Numbered from the stretch's first letter, positions 24,222-33,477 are shown. The stretch: 64,000 bases of DNA from Nocardioides immobilis (GCF_003515065.1 NZ_QXGH01000038.1:17204-81203), one strand, 5' to 3'. Translations and numbers: made by a program. The notes: a model not told the origin generated them from the letters alone.

Positions 24222-26552
24222 ATGGCCTCACGGTCGGCGAACCAGCCGGACAACCTGCCCGCGGATCTGACGAGCTTCGTGGGCCGTCGGTCCGAGGCCC
24301 ACGCCCTCCGCCAGCTCCTCTCCGCCGACCGGCTGGTCACCCTGACCGGGGTCGGTGGTGTCGGGAAGACCCGCCTGGCGCTGCGGGTGGCCCACGACCT
24401 ACGGCGCGCGTTCCCGGACGGGGTGTTCCTGGTCGAGCTGGCCGACCTCAAGGACCGGGACCTGCTCCCCCACACGCTGATGGATGCGCTCGGAGTCCGC
24501 GAGCAGTCAGCAAGCGCGCCGGTGGCTCTTGCCGACCACCTGCGCTCCCGGCACACCTTGCTCGTCCTCGACAACTGCGAGCACCTGCTCGAGGCCACCG
24601 CGACCCTTGTGGACCAGCTTCTCCGGGCGGCGCCGAAGCTGCAGATCCTCGCCACGAGCAGACAGGCGCTGATGATCGGCGGGGAGCACGTGTTCCCGGT
24701 GCCGACGCTGCCCGTTCCGGACGCAGACGTTCGTCTCGCTCCCGGCGCGGCCACGCAGTTCGCCGCCGTCAGCCTGTTCGCGGCGCGCGCGGCTGCGGTG
24801 GTACCCGGATTCGAGATCACGCCCGCCAACGAACAGGCCGTCATCCAGCTCTGCCAGCGACTGGAGGGCATCCCGTTGGCGATCGAGCTGGCCGCCGTAC
24901 GGCTGCGGGTGCTCACGGTGGACGATCTCGCCCACCGGCTCGGCAGTCGCTTCGAGCTGCTCCGCGAGGGCACGCGCAACCTGCCAGAGCGTCATCAGAC
25001 GCTTCGGGCACTCATCGACTGGAGCCACGACCTGTGCACGCCGGCCGAGCAGACCCTGTGGGCGCGCGCCTCCGTCTTCGCTGGCGGGTTCGGCCTGGAC
25101 GCGCTCGAGGCCGTCTGCGCGGACGAGCTCCTCGCCGAGGAGTCCCTTCTCGACACGGTGGCCGGGCTCACCGACAAGTCGATCCTGATCCGCGGCGAGC
25201 ACGCCGGGCATGTCAGGTTCCGCATGTTGGAGACCCTCCGGGAGTACGGCCAGGCCCGACTGCGGCAGTCCGGCTCGGAAGAGGAGGTGCGACGCAGGCA
25301 CCGGGGCTGGTACTGCCGGCTCATCGAGACGGCGTCCGCGAACTGGTTCGGCCCCGGGCAGGAGGACTGGGCGGCCCTGCTCCGCGTGGAGCATCCGAAC
25401 GTGCGGGCGGCTCTCGAGTTCTGCCTCGGGCGGACGGACGAGGTGCGCGCCGGCCTGCGCATGGCCGGCCTCCCGTGGTTCCTCTGGATCGCGCTCGGCT
25501 TCATGACCGAGGGCCGCCTCTGGCTCGACCGGGCGTTGGCCATGGATGACGAGCCGAGTCCCGAGCGGGTCTGGGCGCTGGGCACCGCCGCCAATATCGC
25601 TGTCTTCCAGGGCGACGAGACGGCCGCGGCCGCGCTGATCGACGCCGTCACCCAGCTTGCCGGCCGGTTGGACGACCCGAAGGGCCTGGCCTACGCCACC
25701 CACATGCGCGGCCTGCGCGAGCTGGGCACCGACCCGAGCGCAGCGATCCCCCTGCTGGTCGAGGCGCTCGAGCGCTATGCGGGCGTCGACGTGTCCGGGG
25801 ACTACCCCAACAGCGTGCGGCCCGCACTCACCATGGCGTACCTGCTCTCGGACGACCTGGACCGGGCCGCCGAAGTCGTCGACGAGGTCTGCGCGCAGTG
25901 CGAGCGGGCCGGCGAACGGTGGTTGTTGTCCTACGCCATGTGGACGAAGGGCTTCTTGAACCTCCTCCGCGGCGACCTCGAGCAGGCCGAGGCCACGCTG
26001 TGCGAGGGGCTCCGGCTCAAACGGTTCACGTCGGACAGCCTTGGCCTGGCCTTCCTCCTGGACGCCCTGGCCTGGACCGCCGCCGCACAGGGCGACGGCG
26101 AGCGGACCGCGGTGCTTCTCGGCGCATCGGACCAGGTCTGGAAGACCGTCGGCGTCCCGCTCTTCGGAGCCCAACAGCTCCTCGCCCGGCGCGAGCACTT
26201 CCAGGGTCTGGCTCGCCAGGCGGTGGGCGACGCCCGCTTCGACACGGCGTTCGCGCGCGGCGGCCAGCTCACACTGGACGAGATGGTGGCCCTCGCGCTG
26301 CGGGAGCACCGCACCACCACGGTCGAGCCCCGGCAGGCCGACAGCCTGCTGACGCCTCGAGAGCGCGAGGTCGCGGAGCTCGTGGCCCAGGGAATGTCGA
26401 GCAAGGACGTAGCGGCCAAGCTCGTCATCTCCCGACGCACCGTCGATGTGCACGTGGAGCACATCTTCGCCAAGCTCGGGTTCAACTCCCGCACCCAGAT
26501 CGCGACCTGGGTGGCGCAACAGCACGCGACGGAAGCGCCCGATCGGCGATAG
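24222..26552 (+). CDS. LuxR-type regulator with STAND-like ATPase domain
   Basis: A 776-residue regulator with three parts: an N-terminal P-loop ATPase (G-V-G-G-V-G-K-T at 43-50, L-L-V-L-D-N-C-E-H near 106-115, and the winged region R-H-Q-T-L-R-A-L-I-D-W-S), a long helical TPR-like middle (about 370-700), and a C-terminal LuxR helix-turn-helix (710-767: L-T-P-R-E-R-E-V-A-E-L, S-R-R-T-V-D-V-H). The ATG lies downstream of a divergent region shared with the AraC gene. Such proteins act as ligand-gated activators. Target genes are probably those in the neighbouring acyl-CoA island, but nothing in the sequence proves it. Confidence 0.88.
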   Translation: MASRSANQPDNLPADLTSFVGRRSEAHALRQLLSADRLVTLTGVGGVGKTRLALRVAHDLRRAFPDGVFLVELADLKDRDLLPHTLMDALGVREQSASAPVALADHLRSRHTLLVLDNCEHLLEATATLVDQLLRAAPKLQILATSRQALMIGGEHVFPVPTLPVPDADVRLAPGAATQFAAVSLFAARAAAVVPGFEITPANEQAVIQLCQRLEGIPLAIELAAVRLRVLTVDDLAHRLGSRFELLREGTRNLPERHQTLRALIDWSHDLCTPAEQTLWARASVFAGGFGLDALEAVCADELLAEESLLDTVAGLTDKSILIRGEHAGHVRFRMLETLREYGQARLRQSGSEEEVRRRHRGWYCRLIETASANWFGPGQEDWAALLRVEHPNVRAALEFCLGRTDEVRAGLRMAGLPWFLWIALGFMTEGRLWLDRALAMDDEPSPERVWALGTAANIAVFQGDETAAAALIDAVTQLAGRLDDPKGLAYATHMRGLRELGTDPSAAIPLLVEALERYAGVDVSGDYPNSVRPALTMAYLLSDDLDRAAEVVDEVCAQCERAGERWLLSYAMWTKGFLNLLRGDLEQAEATLCEGLRLKRFTSDSLGLAFLLDALAWTAAAQGDGERTAVLLGASDQVWKTVGVPLFGAQQLLARREHFQGLARQAVGDARFDTAFARGGQLTLDEMVALALREHRTTTVEPRQADSLLTPREREVAELVAQGMSSKDVAAKLVISRRTVDVHVEHIFAKLGFNSRTQIATWVAQQHATEAPDRR

Positions 26553-26933
26553 GCGGCGATTGTCACCGACACGGTGACCTCGCGAACTCATGCAGGAGGA
26601 CGCTGCCGTACCCCGACTGGTCACGATCGTCCTGCGGGTCACCCCTGCTCGAACTCAGAGTTCGACAACGAGGGCTCCGGCTTGCCGGGGCCTTCGTTGG
26701 GTCCCATCGGTCGGACGCGCCCGAGGGACCATGCGCTGAGCTCGTCAGGTCCTCATCCGAGAGGCCGAGCGCGGGCGCCGAAGGCCGGGACCATCGGCAA
26801 GATCTCGAACTGGCACCGCCGCAGCGTGGCGCCCCAGTTGCGTACTCGGGCCCGCACCGGAGCCGCTGGCAGGCGAACGCAGGACCTTGCCGCGAAGGAC
26901 TGAAGTGAGCCGAGGACTTGGCGGTGACGAGGA
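26553..26933. other. 381-base gene-free stretch with hairpins
   Basis: Between the LuxR-type gene and the TetR gene (convergent) there is no credible gene. It holds a 7-bp inverted repeat (GTCACCG with CGGTGAC, 26562-26578), a 17-base palindrome with 8-bp arms (26649-26665) and, right after it, the larger hairpin annotated separately. Short open frames here have no recognisable product. Confidence 0.6.
26666..26699. terminator. Hairpin between convergent genes
   Basis: A 15-bp stem (26666-26680 with 26685-26699, two G-U wobbles) and a CTTG loop. It has no T-run. Its place between the convergent LuxR-type and TetR genes suggests a terminator. Confidence 0.55.
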
Positions 26934-27542
26934 TCAGGCTTCGTCAGGCGCGCGTGCCGAACCGCGCGGGCCTGCGCCGTGCAGCAGCGTGTCGATCACG
27001 AGTGTCGCCAGCGCGTCCGGATCCTGTGCATCAGCACCCTGGTCGCGACCTGGCCGATGGAGCGCCTCACTGAGCAGCGCGTAGTACACCTGGCGGGTCC
27101 ACTCGAGATCTGCGGCCGGGTCGAGCACGCCCTCCCGCTGGGCGCGCGCCAGGAGCTCGTGGGTCCTGGCGGTGATGTCGGCCCAGATGGCCGTCGCGGC
27201 ACTGGTGTCGGCCAGCGGATTGCCGAGGGTGAACCTCCACGCGCTCTTCGTGCGCAAGACGTTCGCTGTCACCCGGTACATGGCAACCAGCGCGGGCGCG
27301 GCGTCTGGACGGGCTTCGTCGATCGCCTCGGCGAGCTGCTGCTTGGCCGACACCGCGAGTGCGTCGACGAGTGCCTGCCGGTTCGCGAACCGTCGGTGCA
27401 CGGTCGTTCTGGTCAGCCCTGCCTCCTCGGCGATCTGCTCGAGGGACGCGCCGGGCTCGTCGGCGAGGACCCGCTCGGCCGCCTCCAGGATCGCGCGCAC
27501 ACTCCGCTCGGCATCGGCGCGCAGTCCTCGGCTCATCGACAT
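26934..27542 (-). CDS. TetR-family transcriptional regulator
   Basis: A 202-residue TetR regulator. The N-terminal helix-turn-helix is clear: I-L-E-A-A-E-R-V-L, then L-E-Q-I-A-E-E-A-G-L-T-R-T-T-V-H-R-R-F-A-N-R-Q-A-L (about 35-62). The C-terminal ligand domain is divergent, as usual. I use the ATG at 27542 (M-S-M-S-R); the ATG two codons later has a better-spaced AAGGA, and a GTG at 27560 is also in frame. It is divergent from the oxidoreductase gene and so probably represses it and itself. Confidence 0.85.
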   Translation of the reverse strand: MSMSRGLRADAERSVRAILEAAERVLADEPGASLEQIAEEAGLTRTTVHRRFANRQALVDALAVSAKQQLAEAIDEARPDAAPALVAMYRVTANVLRTKSAWRFTLGNPLADTSAATAIWADITARTHELLARAQREGVLDPAADLEWTRQVYYALLSEALHRPGRDQGADAQDPDALATLVIDTLLHGAGPRGSARAPDEA

Positions 27543-27615
27543 CTTCCTTGCTCGATCCACATTCGGCAGATGATACGGCAGCGATACTCATCATGTGCGA
27601 TCTTGCACACTGCAG

Positions 27616-27643
27616 TTGTCATTTCATGCGGATCTGCTACATT
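27616..27643 (+). promoter_or_regulatory. Predicted promoter of the oxidoreductase gene
   Basis: TTGTCA (27616-27621) and TACATT (27638-27643) with a 16-base spacer, in the TetR/oxidoreductase divergent region. A short dyad GTGC-N6-GCAC lies just upstream and is a candidate TetR site. This is pattern recognition only. Confidence 0.4.
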
Positions 27644-27714
27644 GGTGTCACAGTTACTGCCAACGGATTCAGATGAGCGGCGTCAACCACGCCCAACAGG
27701 AGGAGTCGATCGAG

Positions 27715-28716
27715 ATGAAGGCCTTCGTCGTCACGAAGTACGCCAAGGAAGGGGCCGTGCGCGCCGAGGAGTGGCCCGAGCCGACGCCCGAACGAGGGGA
27801 GGTACTCGTGCGCGTCGAGGCGGCGAGTGTGAACCCGCTGGACTCCAAGCTCGCCGCGGGCGAGTTCAAGGCGCTCCTCCCGTACAAGCCCTCTTTCGTG
27901 CTCGGACACGATGTCGCCGGCGTCGTGATGGGCGTCGGTCCCGGCGTCACCGGCTTTGCCCCGGGTGACCGCGTCTTCGCGCGGGCGGGGGACTTCCAGA
28001 TCGGCACGTTCGCCGAGCAGGTCGCCGTCCGCGAGTCCGACCTCGCCCTGGTGCCGGCCTCGCTCTCCTTCGAGGACGCCGCCTCCCTGCCACTGGTCGC
28101 GCTGACGGCGTGGCAGGCGCTCGTGGAGAAGGGTCAGGTGACAGCGGGCCAGAAGGTGCTGATCCACGCCGGCTCCGGTGGTGTCGGCACGATCGCGATC
28201 CAGCTGGCCAAGCATCTCGGTGCCACGGTCGCGACCACCACGAGCACCGCCAACGTCGAGTGGGTCCGCGAGCTCGGCGCGGACGTGGTGGTCGACTACC
28301 GGACCGAGCGCTTCGAGGACGTCCTCAGCGACTACGACCTGGTGCTGGACCCGCTCGGGCCCGACAACCTCCTGAGGTCGCTGTCGGTGCTCCGCCCAGG
28401 TGGCCTCGCGATCGGCATCCAAGGTCCTCCGGACCCGGCGTTCGCGCGACGCATCGGCGCAAACCCGGTCGTGCGTCTCGTGATGCGACTGCTCAGCCGC
28501 AAAGTGCGCAAGGCCGCCCGACACCGGGGCGTGACGTACTCGTTCCTGCTGATGCGGGCCGACGGAAGCCAGCTCGCCGAGATCGCCTCCTTGGTCCAGG
28601 ACGGGACGATCCGTCCCGTCGTCGACCGGGTGCTCCCCTTCGACGAGACGCTCGAGGCTCTGCGCCTGGTCGACGGCGGACGAGTCAAGGGCAAGGTCGT
28701 CGTGACGATGTCCTGA
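27715..28716 (+). CDS. Zinc-independent NADP oxidoreductase (quinone reductase-like)
   Basis: A 333-residue medium-chain dehydrogenase/reductase. Seen: A-A-S-V-N-P-L-D-S-K (about 39-48), G-H-D-V-A-G-V-V, F-A-R-A-G-D-F-Q-I-G-T-F-A-E-Q and the cofactor loop H-A-G-S-G-G-V-G-T-I-A-I-Q-L-A. No zinc-binding cysteines. It probably reduces a quinone or an alpha,beta-unsaturated carbonyl with NADPH. Start M-K-A-F-V at 27715, with AGGAGGAG upstream; the ATG at 27673 lacks one. Divergent TetR and a good terminator after it make it a stand-alone regulated gene. Confidence 0.87.
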   Translation: MKAFVVTKYAKEGAVRAEEWPEPTPERGEVLVRVEAASVNPLDSKLAAGEFKALLPYKPSFVLGHDVAGVVMGVGPGVTGFAPGDRVFARAGDFQIGTFAEQVAVRESDLALVPASLSFEDAASLPLVALTAWQALVEKGQVTAGQKVLIHAGSGGVGTIAIQLAKHLGATVATTTSTANVEWVRELGADVVVDYRTERFEDVLSDYDLVLDPLGPDNLLRSLSVLRPGGLAIGIQGPPDPAFARRIGANPVVRLVMRLLSRKVRKAARHRGVTYSFLLMRADGSQLAEIASLVQDGTIRPVVDRVLPFDETLEALRLVDGGRVKGKVVVTMS

Positions 28717-28738
28717 CCGCGACCCCCAGCGAGACGAG

Positions 28739-28770
28739 GGCGCCCCCCGATCCTTGGATCGAGGGGCGCC
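28739..28770 (+). terminator. Intrinsic terminator-like hairpin
   Basis: A 15-bp GC-rich stem (28739-28753 with 28756-28770, one mismatch) and a TT loop, 22 bases after the oxidoreductase stop. It is followed by GTTG rather than a T-run. Confidence 0.7.
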
Positions 28771-28789
28771 GTTGCGCGGCGTGACCGGT

Positions 28790-29284
28790 CAGGCGGACCG
28801 GGGGAGGAAGGTGGCGTAGCGCTCGCCCGATCAGCGAAAGGGTGACGGCGAGCAGGAGCGCTGCGTCCTGGAGATGACGTTCGGTCCCGGGAGTCGGTCT
28901 GGTACGCGGCGGCCTTGAGAACAACCGCAGCGAACGGCGACGGGACGCTCACCGTGGTGGAACGGCCGGCGGCGATCTGGAGCCGTGCGTTGATCGTTCG
29001 GCGCAATGCCTGAGTGCCGCCCTCGACAGCGACCATCGTGCGACCACGAAGCTTCTCGACCACTCGCGGTGCGGCGTGGTCAGGGACGAGGACATCGACC
29101 AGGTCGGGGCCGCTGGTCACGACGTCGACCGTCGACTCCCCTCGCTCGAACCGATGCGCAGTGTTGTTCCTCTCGTCGATCGACGGTGCCAGCTGTAGTC
29201 GAGCGATTCGAGAGCCCGTGCGGTCTCCGACGCGATGCCGCGGGTGGTCTCGACGTGGAGGACGATGAAGACGTCGTTGGTCGG
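28790..29284 (-). pseudogene. AbiEii-like nucleotidyltransferase relic
   Basis: Broken pieces of one protein across three frames: P-T-N-D-V-F-I-V-L-H-V and A-R-A-L-E-S-L-D-Y (29284 down to 29190), then D-L-V-D-V-L-V-P-D-H-A-A-P-R-V-V-E and G-G-T-Q-A-L-R-R-T (29120-28920), then R-H-L-Q-D-A-A-L-L-L-A-V. This order resembles the nucleotidyltransferase fold of AbiEii-type proteins; the D-V-F-I-V segment corresponds to the D-x-D metal motif, with Phe where the second Asp is expected. The N-terminus is missing and fused to the integrase relic. Non-functional. The family name is from memory of the motif order. Confidence 0.55.
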
Positions 29285-29835
29285 CTGGCGGTCAACGACC
29301 ACCACCGGGTTCGCGCCCAGGAGGCGCAGCCGGTCGCGCGTCAGCCCGAGCACCTCGCCTTGGCGCATCCCGGTCCCGGCCGCGAACGTGACGAGTGCCT
29401 GGAGGGCTGCCGGCAGCTCGTTGCGCAGCACGTCGACCTGTTCGGTCGTCATCGGCGCCACCTTGCGCTTCTCGACCGTCGGCAGCTTCGTACCCTCGCA
29501 CGGATCGCCATGACCCGTCGGTCTCGGACCGCCGCCTTGAAGATCGACGACACGATCCCGTGGACAACTCCGACCGTTGAGGGCGCGAGCGGCCCGCGGT
29601 CGCCAGCGCCTGCACTCAGGCGCTTGACCCACGCCTGGACCTCGCTCGGCAGGATCGACGATAGCTGTCTCTCCCCCAGCGTCGGATAGGCATGGCGGCG
29701 CAGCATCGTCTCGACATGAGCGGCTGACGACGGCCGGTGCACCTGCGCCGCCCGCCACTGCTCGGCGTAGGCCTTGAAGGCGATCCGACCTGCCTTCGGG
29801 TCGACGTACCGGCCCGTGACGACCGACGCCGTCAC
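29285..29835 (-). pseudogene. Tyrosine recombinase (integrase) relic
   Basis: N-terminal and early catalytic parts of a phage-type integrase. First frame: G-R-Y-V-D-P-K-A-G and the SAM-like core-binding domain (F-K-A-Y-A-E-Q-W-R, L-G-E-R-Q-L-S-S-I, V-V-H-G-I-V-S-S-I-F-K-A-A-V-R-D-R). After a frameshift near 29506 it continues P-C-E-G-T-K-L-P and G-T-G-M-R-Q-G-E-V-L-G-L, which holds the first catalytic Arg. The protein then ends at V-V-V-V-D-R-Q (29285); the H-x-x-R and Tyr regions are absent. It runs in frame straight into the nucleotidyltransferase relic. Confidence 0.78.
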
Positions 29836-29854
29836 CTCATCAAGCCACGCCGTT

Positions 29855-30613
29855 TCAGACGAAAAGGACTGCCGCGGCGAGCACGGTCAGCGCGAGCGTT
29901 GCGCCCTCGAACATCTGCCGGTCGATCCGGCGCGCTACCCAGACCCCTGCTGCGGCGCCTGCGAGGAGGGCGGGCACGAGCGTCAGGTCCAGGAGCAAGG
30001 TGGCACCGTCCATCAGACCCAGGCCCGCGCTGAACGGAAGCTTGGCCAGGTTGACGAGGAGGAAGAACCACGCGGCCGTGCCGAGCAGTCCGAGGACGGG
30101 CAAGCCGGCGATCAGGAGATAGATAGTCATGAGCGGGCCGGCTGCGTTGGCCGTCATGGTCGCGAAACCGGCGGCTATGCCCACGGCGAAGGGGGCTGCG
30201 CGCCCGCCGATCTCCCGAATCCTTCCGCTGGTATCGGTTGTCCGGTCCGCGTCATGGCGGCTCCAGATCTGGATGAGGGCCATCACCAACAGGACCCCTC
30301 CGATGGCGCGCTGCATGAGCGTCTGGTCGGCAACGGCGACGAACCACGCGCCCAGCGCAAGTCCGGGGACCACCGAGGGCAGCAGTCGCAGCAGCAGCGC
30401 CCAGTCGGCGTGACGCCGATAGAGCCGTACGGCGACGACGTCGCCCACGAGGAGCAAAGCCAGAACTGCACCGGTGGACTCGCGGGCGGGCAGGACGAGT
30501 GCGAAGACGGCGACGGCCAGGCTGGCCACCCCACCGATCGCCGTCTTCGCGAATCCGATCAGGAACGCGGCGCCCGCGAGCGCGACTACCGAGAGCAGCG
30601 TCAGTTCGTCCAT
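29855..30613 (-). CDS. TauE/SafE-family permease
   Basis: A 252-residue membrane protein of the sulfite-exporter TauE/SafE family, with about eight hydrophobic helices and the repeated motif G-F-A-K-T-A-I-G-G (near 20-28) and G-F-A-T-M-T-A-N-A-A-G-P (near 150-160). It starts 12 bases after the iolD stop, so it appears to be the last gene of the inositol operon. What it exports there is unknown; organic acids are a guess. Past its end lies the recombinase relic. Confidence 0.83.
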   Translation of the reverse strand: MDELTLLSVVALAGAAFLIGFAKTAIGGVASLAVAVFALVLPARESTGAVLALLLVGDVVAVRLYRRHADWALLLRLLPSVVPGLALGAWFVAVADQTLMQRAIGGVLLVMALIQIWSRHDADRTTDTSGRIREIGGRAAPFAVGIAAGFATMTANAAGPLMTIYLLIAGLPVLGLLGTAAWFFLLVNLAKLPFSAGLGLMDGATLLLDLTLVPALLAGAAAGVWVARRIDRQMFEGATLALTVLAAAVLFV

Positions 30614-30625
30614 CGGATGCGGATC

Positions 30626-32539
30626 TCAGAGCCAACGCAGCTGACGCTGCTTCGCCTCCCGGTAGGCCTCGTGGCCGGAGAGAGTCTCCGGGACGCCGGT
30701 CTCCCACCAAGCGCCCGCCTCGGTCCACGTCGATGGGTGCGTCCGGCACACCACGACGGTCGGACGGCCGGTTGCCTTGGCCGCCGCGCGGGCGTCGAGG
30801 TAGGCCGCCCTCAGCCCGTCGACGCCGGCATCGGCCGGGACGTCCTCCACTGTGCAGCCCAGGGCGCGTGCGTGCGCGGCAAAGTCCACGTGGACGCTGC
30901 CGTCCGCACCCGGGCCGCGGGAGTCGGAGAGCATGTTATTGAAACCGGCGGCACCCTGGTTGGTCTGCAGCCGATGAATCACGGCGTACCCCCCGTTGTC
31001 GCACAACACGGCGACAAATGGGTGTCCGGCGAAGGCGGCGGAGTAGAGCTCGGAGTTGAGCATCAGGTACGAGCCGTCGCCGAAGAGGCCGGTGACCAGG
31101 CCGTCGGGATGGGTCTGTGCCCGCGCCATCGCGGCACCCCAGGGGGCGACCACTTCGTAGCCCATGCAGGAGAACCCGTACTCCAGGTCCATGGTCGCGC
31201 CGGAGGTCGGTGAGGCGTCGGGCTTGACGGGGCCGGTGCGCCAGCCACCGTGGAGCTCTCCGGGCATGCCGCCCGAGGCGGTGAGGACGTAGTCGTCCGG
31301 CCCGCTGGCGTCGTTGACGATGCCGACCACCTGGGCGTAGGTCAGCGATCCGTCGGGTGCCGCGCCGTGGCGCAGCTGGTCGACATGGGTGTCCCAGACC
31401 GCCCGTTCCTCAGCAGCCCGGCCGGTCCACGACGGGTCAGCCGACCATCCCTCGAGGGTTTCCGTGAGTTCCAGGAGCGTCTCGCGGGCGTCGCCGACGA
31501 CCGCATGCGCCGCACGCTTGACGGCGTCGAACCGGGCCGCGTTGACGGTGACGATCCGCACGCCGGGGGCGAAACCGGTCCACGACGACGTGGTGAAGTC
31601 CTGGAGCCGCGTGCCTACCGCCAGCACGACGTCAGCGGCGGCGGCGAGCTCGTTGGCCGAGGTGGCGCCGATGATGCCGAGCGGTCCGCCGTACAGCGGA
31701 TGCTCGTGCGGAACCAGCGTCCGGCCCGCCACCGTCTCCACGACCGGGACGCCATGGGTCTCGGCGAAGGCGAGCGCCTCGCGCGCGGCACCTGAGTAGC
31801 GCACTCCCCCACCGACGACGAGCAGCGGTCGCGCGGCCGTGCGCAGGAGCTCGGCTGCCTCCGCGAGTGCGGCCAGGTCAGGCCGATGCCGCGGCACTCG
31901 ATGCAGCCGCGGCTCGAACATCGCGGCCGGAAAGTCGTACTCCTCGGCCTGCACGTCCTGCGGCAGCGCGAGCACGACCGGGCCCGCATCCGCGGGATCG
32001 GTCAGGACGCGCGCGACCTGAGGAAGGGTGGACATCAGCTGCTCGGGCCGGGTGATCCGATCGAAGTACCGGGACACCGGCCGGAACGCGTCGTTCACCG
32101 ACGTGGTCGGATCACCGAAGTGCTCAACCTGCTGGAGGACAGGGTCGGGAGCCCGGCTCGTGAACGTGTCACCGGGCAGCAGCAGAACCGGAATCCGGTT
32201 CGCGTGGGCGACGCCCGCAGCAGTGACCATGTTCAGCGCCCCCGGCCCCACTGAGGCGGTGGCGGCCATCACCTGGCGCCGATCGGTTGCCCGCGCGAAG
32301 GCGACGGCTGCGAGCGCCATCCCCTGCTCGTTCTGTCCACGCCAGGTGGGTAGATCGTCCTGCACTTCGTGGAGGGCGGTACCGAGACCGAGGACGTTGC
32401 CGTGCCCGAAGATCCCGAAGACGCCGGCGAACAGCGGCACCTCGGCGCCGCCGAGCAACTCCGAACGCTGCGCGATCATCCAGCGGACCAGCGCCTGCGC
32501 AGTGGTGAGGCGCACTGTTGCTCCGGCGTACGTCGTCAT
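30626..32539 (-). CDS. iolD: Trihydroxycyclohexanedione hydrolase
   Basis: A 637-residue thiamine diphosphate enzyme that opens the ring of 3D-(3,5/4)-trihydroxycyclohexane-1,2-dione to 5-deoxyglucuronate. Seen: N-terminal H-E-V-Q-D-D and W-R-G-Q-N-E-Q-G-M with the ThDP-activating Glu, V-G-P-G-A-L-N-M-V, and the ThDP-metal motif G-D-G-S-Y-L-M-L-N with N-G-G-Y-A-V-I beyond. Size is normal. The ATG at 32539 overlaps the iolB stop (ATGA), showing coupling. Confidence 0.95.
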   Translation of the reverse strand: MTTYAGATVRLTTAQALVRWMIAQRSELLGGAEVPLFAGVFGIFGHGNVLGLGTALHEVQDDLPTWRGQNEQGMALAAVAFARATDRRQVMAATASVGPGALNMVTAAGVAHANRIPVLLLPGDTFTSRAPDPVLQQVEHFGDPTTSVNDAFRPVSRYFDRITRPEQLMSTLPQVARVLTDPADAGPVVLALPQDVQAEEYDFPAAMFEPRLHRVPRHRPDLAALAEAAELLRTAARPLLVVGGGVRYSGAAREALAFAETHGVPVVETVAGRTLVPHEHPLYGGPLGIIGATSANELAAAADVVLAVGTRLQDFTTSSWTGFAPGVRIVTVNAARFDAVKRAAHAVVGDARETLLELTETLEGWSADPSWTGRAAEERAVWDTHVDQLRHGAAPDGSLTYAQVVGIVNDASGPDDYVLTASGGMPGELHGGWRTGPVKPDASPTSGATMDLEYGFSCMGYEVVAPWGAAMARAQTHPDGLVTGLFGDGSYLMLNSELYSAAFAGHPFVAVLCDNGGYAVIHRLQTNQGAAGFNNMLSDSRGPGADGSVHVDFAAHARALGCTVEDVPADAGVDGLRAAYLDARAAAKATGRPTVVVCRTHPSTWTEAGAWWETGVPETLSGHEAYREAKQRQLRWL

Positions 32540-33477
32540 GGTCGGCCTGCCTCGACTACCGGGCCGGCCGCCGAGGTCACCGGGCAGCGCGGGTCCAGCG
32601 CCGCGCCCTTCCAGCTGTCGCGCACCCAGCCATGCGCAGCGTCGTCGCAGAACGCCATCGCGCGGGACTCGCTCGGGCCGGCCATGACGTTCAGGTAGTA
32701 CATGGGATAGCCGGGCGCGGCGACGCAGGGGCCGTGGTAGCCGTGCGGCACGAGTACGACGTCGTGGTCGCGGACCTCGATCGACTCGTCCAGGCGCTGC
32801 AGCCCGGCCTCGACGTGCTCGGGCCCGGTGTAGGTCCGGTGGAGCCCGAAGCCCTCGCGAGACGGGGTGACCTGGTCGGCACCCGCGATCCGGTAGTAGT
32901 AGATCTCCTCGTTGACCACCGGGCACGGCTCGCTCGCGTCGTGCTTGTGCGGCGGGTAGCTCGACCAGTTGCCGGGCGGCGTGATCAGCTCGCAGCAGAT
33001 CAGCTTCTCGGCATGGTCCCAGACGCCGGGCACGCCGAAGTTCGCCACCTGTCGCGTCGCCGGCCCGGCGCCTCTGACCTCGACCGGAACGTCCTCGGCG
33101 GGGCCGTACCTCGGCGGGCGGCGCTCGTGGCAGCGAGCGCTCGGCAGCGCCACCTCTGCGCCGTCCGCGCTTTCGATGGCGATCGCGGTCTCCCGCCCGA
33201 CGTACAGGAAGTCGGTGACCCGGGTGAATACCGAGTCCCGGCCCTCGAGCTCGCAGCTGCCGAGCGTGTCCCCCGGCTCGTCGAGGATCTCGATCGACAC
33301 GGACCCGGCCAAGGGCAGCACGAAGGCCTCGGAATCACCGGTCGCGACGGCGCGCCGCTCGCCCGGGGCGAGCCGGAGCACCTGGAGGCCGGTGTAGGAC
33401 CAGCCGGCATCCTCGGGCGTCAGGTGTACGACGGACCCCGGGCCGCCCGCCTCGTCCCAGGGACGGTGCAGCTTCAC
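32536..33477 (-). CDS. iolB: 5-deoxy-glucuronate isomerase
   Basis: A 313-residue double-cupin enzyme converting 5-deoxy-glucuronate to 2-deoxy-5-keto-gluconate. Metal-site segments visible: P-P-H-K-H-D, N-E-E-I-Y-Y-Y-R and V-P-H-G-Y-H-G-P-C. GTG at 33477 overlaps the aldolase stop by four bases and starts the family's N-terminal segment (V-K-L-H-R-P); the much longer frame upstream is antisense noise of the neighbouring gene. Confidence 0.95.
   Translation of the reverse strand: MKLHRPWDEAGGPGSVVHLTPEDAGWSYTGLQVLRLAPGERRAVATGDSEAFVLPLAGSVSIEILDEPGDTLGSCELEGRDSVFTRVTDFLYVGRETAIAIESADGAEVALPSARCHERRPPRYGPAEDVPVEVRGAGPATRQVANFGVPGVWDHAEKLICCELITPPGNWSSYPPHKHDASEPCPVVNEEIYYYRIAGADQVTPSREGFGLHRTYTGPEHVEAGLQRLDESIEVRDHDVVLVPHGYHGPCVAAPGYPMYYLNVMAGPSESRAMAFCDDAAHGWVRDSWKGAALDPRCPVTSAAGPVVEAGRP

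Noticed and set aside
26640..26700. Possible tRNA or attachment site in the gap after the LuxR-type gene
   Set aside because: A GAGTTCGA sequence recalls a T-loop, but no acceptor or anticodon stem can be built around it.
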